The notes under the pieces: model-generated
The model's database searches: none
What the model saw: the letters and a program-made list of their open reading frames with translations, nothing else
What the model was told of the DNA's origin: nothing
Source: Candidatus Bathyarchaeota archaeon
Lineage (GTDB): Archaea > Thermoproteota > Bathyarchaeia > TCS64
Assembly: GCA_014729945.1 (NCBI GenBank)
Contig: WJJC01000161.1
Coordinates: 1-5,316 of the forward strand
Direction: 5' to 3'
Length of the DNA stretch: 5,316 nucleotides
Translations under genes and position numbers: made by a program
Shown here: one piece after another, positions 1-5,316 of the stretch
Numbering within the stretch: the first letter of the stretch is position 1
Layout: each line of letters begins with the position of its first letter

Positions 1-13
1 AAAATAGGGTTTT

Positions 14-1090
14 TTAGAAGTGGCGGAAGCAGCGTTCATCTGTGAATGCCATGGTGATGCCGTGCTCATTACAGGCCTCGATAACCTTCCGGTCCCGTAT
101 ACTGCCGCCGGGCTGTACGCAAGCAGATACACTGTACTCTGCCAAGAGATCAATGCTGTCCCTGAAGGGGAAGAACCCGTCACTGGCCAAAACAGACCCA
201 GGAATCATCTCCTCGTGCCCCCGCATCTCCGCTTTCTCCAGCGCCAGCTTGACAGCGGTAACCCTGTCCTGCTGACCCGTACCAATACCGATGGTTGCGT
301 TCTCCTTACTCAATACAACCCCGTTACTCCTGACATTCATACAAATATACCAACTGAACAATAGATCCTTCAACTCCTGCATATTGGGCTCCGTCTCCGT
401 AACCACCCTTAGATCCTCTATGCTCCGTATATTGGTCAACATGGGTGCCTGTAAGACTACACTACCATCACTCTGGACGCTGATATCCAGTGGACGCATA
501 GGGTCACCCGTGAATCTACTAATCTCCTCGAGGCCATCCACCTGCATGATCCTGATGTTCTTCTTCTCCTCAAAGAACTCCATGCACCCCTCCTCATAAC
601 CCGGCGCCACCACGCCCTCCACGTAGCTGTTCATAATCTCCTCCGCCGTAGCCACATCCACCACGCGGTTAAACCCAACCACGCTACCGAAAGCAGCAAG
701 ACTATCACAATCCCGGGCCTTCTTATACACCTCTACCAGTGGCTCATCCCCGTTCTGAGCCGCCGCCCCGCTGGGGTTCACATGCTTCATCACAGCACAT
801 GCAGGCTGATCGAAGTAACTCACTATCCGGGTGCTATTATTAGTATCCTCAACGTTAGTCATGCTGAGCCCGGATTTCCCTGACTTTAAGAGCTTGATAT
901 CTCCTACCGTTAATGGTCCCTCTGTGGGGCTGTAGAAAGCCGCTGGCTGATGCGGGTTCTCACCGTACCTCAGACTCATATGCTTCCTGTAGACCACTTC
1001 CTCATCACCTATGATGATCTTCATGCTCTCCGGATAATCTTCCTCAAGTTTCGTACTATACTTCTTTCTAATTGATTTCTTCTTACTCAT
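14..1090 (-). CDS. purH: AICAR formyltransferase (PurH C-terminal domain as a separate gene)
   Basis: Transfers a formyl group, classically from N10-formyl-tetrahydrofolate, to AICAR to give FAICAR, the penultimate step to IMP; cytoplasmic. The 358 residues match the C-terminal half of bacterial PurH (about 330 aa). Visible motifs: RYGENPHQ (41-48), KHVNPSG (102-108) with the family's catalytic Lys-His pair at K102/H103, APGYEE (162-167), RSNGVVL (254-260), GIGTGQQDR (268-276), DGFFPFRD (304-311), PGGSIRD (327-333) and a terminal FRH. The first ~20 residues are a lysine-rich extension. A second ATG at codon 23 is possible, but the first ATG has a GGAGG site 7 bases upstream and overlaps the preceding stop codon as ATGA, so I prefer it. 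It is translationally coupled to the IMP cyclohydrolase gene. One residue (F358) follows the His that ends E. coli PurH. Family assignment is secure; formyl-folate as donor is inferred from the family. Confidence 0.95.
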   Translation of the reverse strand: MSKKKSIRKKYSTKLEEDYPESMKIIIGDEEVVYRKHMSLRYGENPHQPAAFYSPTEGPLTVGDIKLLKSGKSGLSMTNVEDTNNSTRIVSYFDQPACAVMKHVNPSGAAAQNGDEPLVEVYKKARDCDSLAAFGSVVGFNRVVDVATAEEIMNSYVEGVVAPGYEEGCMEFFEEKKNIRIMQVDGLEEISRFTGDPMRPLDISVQSDGSVVLQAPMLTNIRSIEDLRVVTETEPNMQELKDLLFSWYICMNVRSNGVVLSKENATIGIGTGQQDRVTAVKLALEKAEMRGHEEMIPGSVLASDGFFPFRDSIDLLAEYSVSACVQPGGSIRDRKVIEACNEHGITMAFTDERCFRHF

Positions 1091-1683
1091 AGTGCATCCT
1101 CCAAATAATCAACGATAGCGGCATCATACTCCGCTGTCCGCTTAAACGCGGTGAGAGCAAAACGCCTCCTCAGCTCCGTAGTCAACTCGCCCTCATTCTC
1201 CTCAAGAACCCCAATAACTTCAGCGTACTGATCTGGATCCGAGACTATACATGTATCATCATACAGGAGGCTGGCCTTGGCCGTGCTTCGTGTCATGGTT
1301 GGGCCACCAATATCTATGTTATGACCCGCCTCTAAGAGATCAGCGCCCTCAGAGACTACCTTCTCAAAGGGGTACAGATTCACCACAACGAGGTCAATGG
1401 CTTCGATACCGTTCTCCTTCATCCACTTCTTGTGCTCCGGGTCATCTCTATCCATCAATAACCCTCCGTGTATCTTTGGGTGAAGGGTCTTTACCAATCC
1501 ACCTGGGCTCTCAGGGTGACCCGTATACTCACTTACCTCGACCAGGTTACTGTACCCGATCTCCTTGATCCGTCTAGCAGTGCCACCGCTGCTAATGATC
1601 TCTACATCATATTTTCCTAGAACAGGAACTAGATACTCCAGTCCCTGCTTATCGTATACACTGATAATCACCCTTTCTATCAA
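1087..1683 (-). CDS. purH: IMP cyclohydrolase (PurH N-terminal, MGS-like domain as a separate gene)
   Basis: Closes the ring of FAICAR to give IMP, the last step of de novo IMP synthesis; cytoplasmic. The product is about 198 residues, the size of the N-terminal MGS-like domain of bifunctional PurH. Motifs: SVYDKQG (8-14), SSGGTA (31-36, phosphate binding), KTLHPKIHGG (65-74), NLYPF (102-106), NIDIGGPTM (122-130). By alignment from memory, K65, Y104, D124 and K136 match human K66, Y104, D125 and K137. Start choice: a GTG at 1692 is the first possible start because an in-frame TAG directly precedes it. The TTG at 1683 has GGTGA five bases upstream and gives MIERVIISVYDK, close to the usual family N-terminus, so I chose it; using GTG adds three residues. 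The stop overlaps the next gene's ATG by four bases. The PESPGGLVKTLHP stretch differs from the bacterial PEMMDGRVKTLHP form. Confidence 0.95.
   Translation of the reverse strand: MIERVIISVYDKQGLEYLVPVLGKYDVEIISSGGTARRIKEIGYSNLVEVSEYTGHPESPGGLVKTLHPKIHGGLLMDRDDPEHKKWMKENGIEAIDLVVVNLYPFEKVVSEGADLLEAGHNIDIGGPTMTRSTAKASLLYDDTCIVSDPDQYAEVIGVLEENEGELTTELRRRFALTAFKRTAEYDAAIVDYLEDAL
1098..1102 (-). promoter_or_regulatory. Ribosome binding site for AICAR formyltransferase
   Basis: GGAGG on the minus strand, 7 bases before the ATG at 1090 and inside the last codons of the IMP cyclohydrolase gene. Together with the ATGA overlap it supports translational coupling. It also decides the first ATG over the internal ATG at 1024, whose GGAG is only 3 bases away. 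Confidence 0.7.
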
Positions 1684-1688
1684 ATTTC

Positions 1689-1693
1689 TCACC
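1689..1693 (-). promoter_or_regulatory. Ribosome binding site (GGTGA) that favours a TTG start for IMP cyclohydrolase
   Basis: Minus strand GGTGA lies five bases before TTG at 1683. It contains the GTG at 1692 that would otherwise be called as the start. A stop codon (TAG) sits directly before that GTG, so no longer product is possible. Confidence 0.55.
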
Positions 1694-1699
1694 TAATAT

Positions 1700-1729
1700 G
1701 CCTATAGCACAGACAATACAATTATAGGC
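1700..1729. repeat. Perfect 7-bp inverted repeat over the purH operon promoter; candidate operator
   Basis: GCCTATA at 1700-1706 and its exact reverse complement TATAGGC at 1723-1729, with a 16-base spacer. Half-site centres are 23 bp apart, close to two helical turns. The distal arm overlaps the presumed TATA box, and the proximal arm covers the region where transcription should start. That placement would suit a dimeric repressor blocking pre-initiation complex assembly. The arms are too far apart, with an unstructured spacer, to be a convincing terminator hairpin. A regulatory role is inferred; chance or TATA composition could explain part of the match. Confidence 0.4.
1721..1728 (-). promoter_or_regulatory. 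TATA-box candidate for the split purH operon
   Basis: The minus strand reads CCTATAAT here, preceded by an A-rich CCAAAG that could serve as BRE. The usual archaeal spacing of about 26 bases places the transcript start near 1698. That gives a leader of about 15 bases that still contains the GGTGA site before TTG 1683. Confidence 0.45.
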
Positions 1730-1757
1730 TTTGGGTTACACAGAAATGCAATATTGA

Positions 1758-1768
1758 TGAAAAAATAT
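1758..1768 (-). terminator. T-tract terminator candidate after guaB
   Basis: The minus strand reads GATATTTTTTC, with a run of six T at 1765-1760, about a dozen bases past the guaB stop. No stable hairpin precedes it, which fits archaeal U-tract termination rather than a bacterial intrinsic terminator. Its position just before a TATA-like box suggests guaB and the purH genes are separate transcription units, though read-through is possible. Confidence 0.4.
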
Positions 1769-1776
1769 CAAATAAT

Positions 1777-3228
1777 TTAGAAAGACCTGCTAGGCCCAGG
1801 GCGGAAAATATCATGAGGAGCCGCCTCACTCGCACCATGCTCAGTCACCAAAGCCAGCCTCGCCTTCTCCCACACCTCAGGGATAGTAGCCGCTCCCACA
1901 TAACCCATAGCCGCCTTCAATCCACCGGTGAACTCCCCGAGGATATCATTAACCGGTCCCCTATAGGGTACCCACCCCTCAACGCCCTCGTTGATGGACT
2001 TACTGGGTTTACTGTACCTGTCCTGTACGAAGCGTTTCTCACGAGCCTTAGCGCTACCCATACCATAATACTCCTTATAGTAGCGTCCCTCCATGGCCAC
2101 CAAACGACCCGGACTCTCACTGCAACCCGCGAAGACATTTCCCATCATGGCACAACTTGCGCCCACAGCCATGGCCACCGCGACGTCACCAGGGTTTCTC
2201 ATACCCCCATCAGCGATAATAGGTATATCCACCTCATAGTCTTTGACTGCATCCGCTACCTGACTAGTAGCAAACAAAGTAGGGGCACCTGCTCTTGTAA
2301 CCACACTGGTGCTACATATACTGCCGCTTCCTATACCAACTCTTAGCCCAGCTACGCCATCGAGCTTCGTGATTATATCCTCAGCCGCCTCATATGTCCC
2401 GATATTACCTACGATAACCTCGGCGTCAACCACCTTTATGATCTCCTTTGCTCCTTCAAAGCAGTTCTTGTTATGGAAGTGACTGACATCAAGCACAATT
2501 ATGTCCACATACCTATCAATAGCCTTAGCCCTGGGAAGATCAAAAGGACTGATAGCCGCTGCACAGATGAGCCTGCCCTCCTCGTCCCTGATAGCGTCTT
2601 GGAACTTGCCTTTGAGGGTGATATCCTTCATCGTGATCAAACCTTGTACTCGCCCCTCCTTGTCAACTATTGGGAGTTTCTCTATCCTGTGCTCGTGAAG
2701 GATCTTTATCGCCTGCTCCAGATCCGTCTCCTCTGTCCCAGTTATTACATCCTCCGTCATAACATCCTTAATCAAGAGCTCATGCTCAGCTAACCGCACG
2801 TCTCTCCAGGTAACTATTCCCTGTAACCTGCTCTCATCATCCACCACCGGGAAGCCCTTGATGTCATGCTCCTTCATCTCTCTGAGAAGCTCCTCCACCG
2901 TGATATCAGGTGATACAGTGATTACGTCCCTAATGATTACTGCCTCTGCGCGTTTAACCCTCCTCGCCATCTCCACTTCCTCCTTGGCGCTACAGTTCCT
3001 ATGCAATACGCCGAGGGCTCCCTGTCTGGCTAATGCTATAGCCATCTTTGCCTCGGTAACTGTATCCATAGGGCTTGCGATAAGTGGGATGTTGACTTCG
3101 ATATTCTTGGTTATCCTGCTCATTACATTAGCTTCACTGGGCTCAAGAGTAGTCCAGCCAGGTAACAAAAGAACATCATTAAATGTGAGGGCTTTTTCCG
3201 CATTCTCAAATTTTCCACGGAAACCCAT
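1777..3228 (-). CDS. guaB: IMP dehydrogenase with paired CBS domains
   Basis: Oxidises IMP to XMP with NAD+, the committed step to guanine nucleotides; cytoplasmic, typically a tetramer or octamer. At 483 residues it has normal IMPDH length. Order: start of the TIM barrel with LTFNDVLLLPG (14-24), two CBS domains (about 97-145 and 153-203) that usually bind adenine or guanine nucleotides, then the rest of the barrel. Catalytic Cys305 lies in GIGSGSICST; IADGG (338-342) binds phosphate; the flap carries GMGS (389-392), the Arg404-Tyr405 dyad and E414 in NEGVEG; a PHDI tail (471-474) follows. The Arg-Tyr dyad and CBS pair separate it from GMP reductase. Oddities: ICSTS replaces ICTTR, DVSHF (247-251) replaces DSS[HQ]G, and YYGMGS replaces YRGMGS. 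The ATG start has GGTG 7 bases upstream. It lies 93 bases upstream of the purH operon on the same strand. Confidence 0.96.
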   Translation of the reverse strand: MGFRGKFENAEKALTFNDVLLLPGWTTLEPSEANVMSRITKNIEVNIPLIASPMDTVTEAKMAIALARQGALGVLHRNCSAKEEVEMARRVKRAEAVIIRDVITVSPDITVEELLREMKEHDIKGFPVVDDESRLQGIVTWRDVRLAEHELLIKDVMTEDVITGTEETDLEQAIKILHEHRIEKLPIVDKEGRVQGLITMKDITLKGKFQDAIRDEEGRLICAAAISPFDLPRAKAIDRYVDIIVLDVSHFHNKNCFEGAKEIIKVVDAEVIVGNIGTYEAAEDIITKLDGVAGLRVGIGSGSICSTSVVTRAGAPTLFATSQVADAVKDYEVDIPIIADGGMRNPGDVAVAMAVGASCAMMGNVFAGCSESPGRLVAMEGRYYKEYYGMGSAKAREKRFVQDRYSKPSKSINEGVEGWVPYRGPVNDILGEFTGGLKAAMGYVGAATIPEVWEKARLALVTEHGASEAAPHDIFRPGPSRSF

Positions 3229-3235
3229 TCATTTA

Positions 3236-3239
3236 CACC
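3236..3239 (-). promoter_or_regulatory. Ribosome binding site for guaB
   Basis: GGTG on the minus strand, seven bases before the ATG at 3228. It lies within the short leader predicted from the TATA element near 3272. Confidence 0.6.
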
Positions 3240-3267
3240 ATTTTAAAGCACCTTCTCCGTTACGCGC

Positions 3268-3282
3268 TTAATATAGTTTCTG
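3268..3282 (-). promoter_or_regulatory. guaB promoter (BRE plus TATA box)
   Basis: The minus strand reads CAGAAAC followed by TATATTAA, a good match to an archaeal purine-rich BRE joined to a TATA box (TATA at 3275-3268). A start about 26 bases on, near 3245, would leave a leader of about 17 bases holding the GGTG site. This is the strongest promoter candidate in the window. Confidence 0.55.
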
Positions 3283-3334
3283 GTTAACGTAGACTGAAAA
3301 TTAACATCAAATTGCAAATAGTCAGGGATACTCA

Positions 3335-3342
3335 TTTTAATC
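3335..3342 (+). promoter_or_regulatory. Weak TATA-like element for the molybdoenzyme gene
   Basis: TTTTAATC lies about 26 bases before position 3364, so a transcript starting there would just keep the GGTG site at 3367. The match to a TATA box is poor. A second AT-rich stretch, CTTATACT at 3344-3351, would start transcription after that site and is less likely. No other feature is clear between this element and the guaB promoter. Confidence 0.25.
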
Positions 3343-3366
3343 ATCTTATACTGTATTTTGTGTTCT

Positions 3367-3370
3367 GGTG
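3367..3370 (+). promoter_or_regulatory. Ribosome binding site that favours TTG 3376 as the molybdoenzyme start
   Basis: GGTG lies five bases before TTG at 3376. The upstream in-frame TTG at 3358 and the downstream ATG at 3394 have no comparable site. The chosen start gives MKKIKTMCARDC, a usual N-terminus for this family, with the first Cys eight residues in. Confidence 0.5.
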
Positions 3371-3375
3371 TTCCT

Positions 3376-5316
3376 TTGAAGAAAATAAAGACCATGTGCG
3401 CACGTGACTGCCCCGACGCCTGCTGGCTGGACGTAACCGTAGACAATGACACCATTATAAAAGTAGAAGCTAGCACCGATAACCCCTTCACAAATGGATT
3501 AACATGCCCCCGAGCCGAGGGTGATCCCACCCACACCACCAGTATGGAGCGGGTACTATACCCTTATACCAGAAAAACCAGCCCCGAGACCGGATACAAC
3601 AAAGTAGAATGGAGTCAAGCACTCGACCAAGTTGAGGAAAAACTCAGAGACACCTTAGAGACGTATGGACGAGACTCGATCCTACTCCTTGACTACGCAG
3701 GCAACACAGGTTATCTAACCAATGGCTACAGTAAGCGGCTCTGGAACGCCCTAGGCGTCACCATGACTGATTACACCGTATGCTCCGCAAGCGGACACGC
3801 AGGAATCGGGCTTCACTACGGCTTAACCTATGGATCCAAACCCATGGACCTCGCTAAGAAAAAGAACATCATCTTATGGGGATTCAACGCCAAGACCAGC
3901 AGTCCACATCAATGGGCACAGGCAACCAAAGCTAGAAACATAAACGACGCCAAGATAATAGCTATCGATCCCCGTGAATCCGATACCGCCGAGTTGGCTA
4001 ATCTATGGATATGCCCGAAACCCGGCACAGACGTCGCTCTGGCATATGGCATCGCTTACTATCTAATAACCAATAACATGGTAGACAATGGCTTCATAGA
4101 GAAACACACCCTCGGGTACGAGATGTACCGAGAAGAAGCCCTAAAATGGACCCCTGAACGAGTACAAAAAGTCACAGGGGTAAGCTGGGAAGGAGTAAAA
4201 GAACTAGGCAACCTTCTCCGTAACTCCCCCACTGTATTCATGATAGGCTTGGGGCTAAACAAGAGTCTAACAGGCGCCGAGTCATGCAGAGCCGTCTCAC
4301 TATTACCCGCCTTACTGGGAGAGCACCGTGGATTCTACTACACTAACAGTAGTGGCCCCCTAATCGATGGAGACATCTACGGAGGCACATTAACAGGCAA
4401 GAAACCCAGAGTAGTGAGCATGATAAGCATCGGGGAAAGACTCGCAGCCGGAGAATTCAAATTCGTCTACGTGGTTGGAATGAATCCTGCTCTAACCCTT
4501 CCCGATAGCAACAACATCATTAAAGGATTCAAACGAGACGACTGTTTCCTCGTAGTCCACGATACACACCTCACTGAAACCGCGAAGCTATCAAATATCG
4601 TACTACCAGCTACCACCTACCTTGAAAAAACCGATGTAATAATATCAGACTCACATCCCTACGTCAGGTTAGCATCTAAAGCCATAGAGCCGCTAGCTGA
4701 GAGCCGAGACGAACACCCCCTTATGCTGGAGCTCGCCCAGAGACTAGGCGTAAATGAACCATGGGTACACGTGGACCCATGGACGGATATGATGAAAAAC
4801 TTCCAGAACGCCTTCAAAGACGGAGAATTCAGAGACCTACTAAACAGTAAAAGCCTTACGCTAAGATACAGGCCAATTAATGAATATCAGACCCCATCGG
4901 GTAAAATCGAGTTCACATCAACAACCGTACAAGAAGGTGTATCTCCTCTACCACATCAAATAGAGATACACACAGAGAATGATGAACTGATAATGCTGAA
5001 CAGCGCCCTCCCACAGTATACTCACACCCAGTTCAGGGATGTATACGGTGATATGCCCTGCACTGTATGGGTCAACCCCCGGGACGCGGAGAAGCACAAC
5101 CTCACTGATGGCGGAAAACACTGCGTCTACAATGAAAAAGGAAAACTCATGGTGAAGGTAAAGGTGACTAATAGAATAACACCGGGAGTAATCTGGGCCC
5201 CCAGAGAAATAATAGATGAGACTGGAACCCCCCAGAACAGCCTAGCACCCGGAACTCCCCAGAAAATAGGCGGAGGCCCCATGTTCAACACTATCAAAAT
5301 AAAGTTCAAGCAGTAA
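3376..5316 (+). CDS. Molybdopterin (Mo/W-bis-MGD) oxidoreductase, 4Fe-4S-containing catalytic subunit, substrate unknown
   Basis: A DMSO reductase-superfamily (COG0243-type) catalytic subunit of about 646 residues; such enzymes carry out two-electron redox chemistry at a Mo or W centre. Numbered from TTG 3376: C8-x3-C12-x3-C16-x27-C44 binds a 4Fe-4S cluster, with Arg46 where formate dehydrogenases and Nap have Lys. DYTVCSASGHAG (132-143) aligns with the selenocysteine/cysteine loop of FdhF, making C136 the probable metal ligand. IDPR (197-200), PGTD (216-219), GMNP (368-371), TETAKLSNIVLPATT (400-414) and TPSGKIEF (506-513) are standard MGD-binding segments, and the MopB C-terminal domain covers about 539-646. 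There is no twin-arginine or Sec signal and no membrane segment, so it is probably cytoplasmic. It lacks the FdhF His after the ligand (S137 here) and I find no Arg333 equivalent, so formate dehydrogenase is unlikely. No electron-transfer partner is in view; one could lie beyond 5316. Confidence 0.9.
   Translation: MKKIKTMCARDCPDACWLDVTVDNDTIIKVEASTDNPFTNGLTCPRAEGDPTHTTSMERVLYPYTRKTSPETGYNKVEWSQALDQVEEKLRDTLETYGRDSILLLDYAGNTGYLTNGYSKRLWNALGVTMTDYTVCSASGHAGIGLHYGLTYGSKPMDLAKKKNIILWGFNAKTSSPHQWAQATKARNINDAKIIAIDPRESDTAELANLWICPKPGTDVALAYGIAYYLITNNMVDNGFIEKHTLGYEMYREEALKWTPERVQKVTGVSWEGVKELGNLLRNSPTVFMIGLGLNKSLTGAESCRAVSLLPALLGEHRGFYYTNSSGPLIDGDIYGGTLTGKKPRVVSMISIGERLAAGEFKFVYVVGMNPALTLPDSNNIIKGFKRDDCFLVVHDTHLTETAKLSNIVLPATTYLEKTDVIISDSHPYVRLASKAIEPLAESRDEHPLMLELAQRLGVNEPWVHVDPWTDMMKNFQNAFKDGEFRDLLNSKSLTLRYRPINEYQTPSGKIEFTSTTVQEGVSPLPHQIEIHTENDELIMLNSALPQYTHTQFRDVYGDMPCTVWVNPRDAEKHNLTDGGKHCVYNEKGKLMVKVKVTNRITPGVIWAPREIIDETGTPQNSLAPGTPQKIGGGPMFNTIKIKFKQ

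Noticed and set aside
1..13. Possible T-rich terminator after the formyltransferase gene
   Set aside because: Only 13 bases follow the stop before the window ends; they read AAAACCCTATTTT on the minus strand, too little to judge.
1959..1968. Palindrome CCCTATAGGG resembling the purH-promoter repeat core
   Set aside because: It lies within guaB codons for a conserved PYRGP segment, so the sequence is explained by coding, and the outer arms do not match GCCTATA-N16-TATAGGC.
1813..2346. Plus-strand 177-codon open frame inside guaB
   Set aside because: Antisense shadow of a conserved IMP dehydrogenase catalytic domain; its composition (Thr/Ser/His-rich) follows from the opposite strand.
3241..3249. 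TTTAAA-like element (minus strand CTTTAAAA) as the guaB TATA box
   Set aside because: It is only about 16 bases from the ATG, so transcription would begin inside the coding region; the TATA at 3275-3268 fits much better.
3243..3539. Minus-strand 98-codon open frame spanning the intergenic region and the start of the molybdoenzyme gene
   Set aside because: It runs antisense through the conserved 4Fe-4S region of a clear gene, has no recognisable product, and would run over the guaB promoter and leader.
3376..5316. Assignment as a formate dehydrogenase alpha subunit
   Set aside because: The superfamily match is clear, but the His after the metal ligand and the catalytic Arg are absent and the residue after the fourth Cys pair is Arg, not Lys.
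1..5316. Mobile elements, CRISPR arrays, tRNA/rRNA genes or a novel defence system
   Set aside because: No transposase or integrase motifs, spaced direct repeats, tRNA-like folds or defence domains were found; four conserved metabolic genes account for nearly all of the sequence.

Overview
The window reads as a piece of an archaeal chromosome. Three things point to archaea. Each gene starts behind a GGTG- or GGAGG-type ribosome binding site with a very short leader. AT-rich TATA/BRE-like elements sit about 26 bases before the inferred transcript starts, and no bacterial -35/-10 pair is evident. The purine enzymes also look archaeal: the two PurH activities are separate genes, and the IMP cyclohydrolase carries a 'PESPGGLVKTLHPKIHGG' signature that I associate with archaeal copies. 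Base composition is moderate, neither very AT- nor GC-rich. I cannot name the phylum; an uncultured lineage is possible.

Layout. The minus strand (right to left) carries three purine genes: guaB (IMP dehydrogenase, 3228 to 1777), a stand-alone IMP cyclohydrolase (1683 to 1087) and a stand-alone AICAR formyltransferase (1090 to 14). The last two overlap by four bases (ATGA) and form a split-purH operon. A 93-base gap between guaB and that operon holds a T-tract terminator candidate, a TATA-like box and a perfect 7-bp inverted repeat over the presumed promoter. On the plus strand, diverging from guaB across about 147 bases, is a complete gene for a cytoplasmic Mo/W-bis-MGD oxidoreductase with an N-terminal 4Fe-4S motif. 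Its stop codon is the last triplet of the window.

How the genes work together. AICAR formyltransferase and IMP cyclohydrolase carry out the last two steps to IMP. GuaB then oxidises IMP to XMP, the committed step to GMP/GTP. The molybdoenzyme has no evident metabolic tie to these. One loose link is that its pterin-guanine-dinucleotide cofactor is built from GTP, but divergent placement alone does not show a functional connection. Its substrate cannot be assigned: it has the likely Cys metal ligand but lacks the His and Arg that formate dehydrogenases use.

Most of the window is ordinary purine metabolism. The parts worth a second look are the operator-like inverted repeat, the non-canonical residues in the IMP dehydrogenase active site, the unassigned molybdoenzyme, and a strand composition (C over G on the plus strand) that does not flip when the coding strand does. 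I see no mobile element, CRISPR array, RNA gene or defence system.
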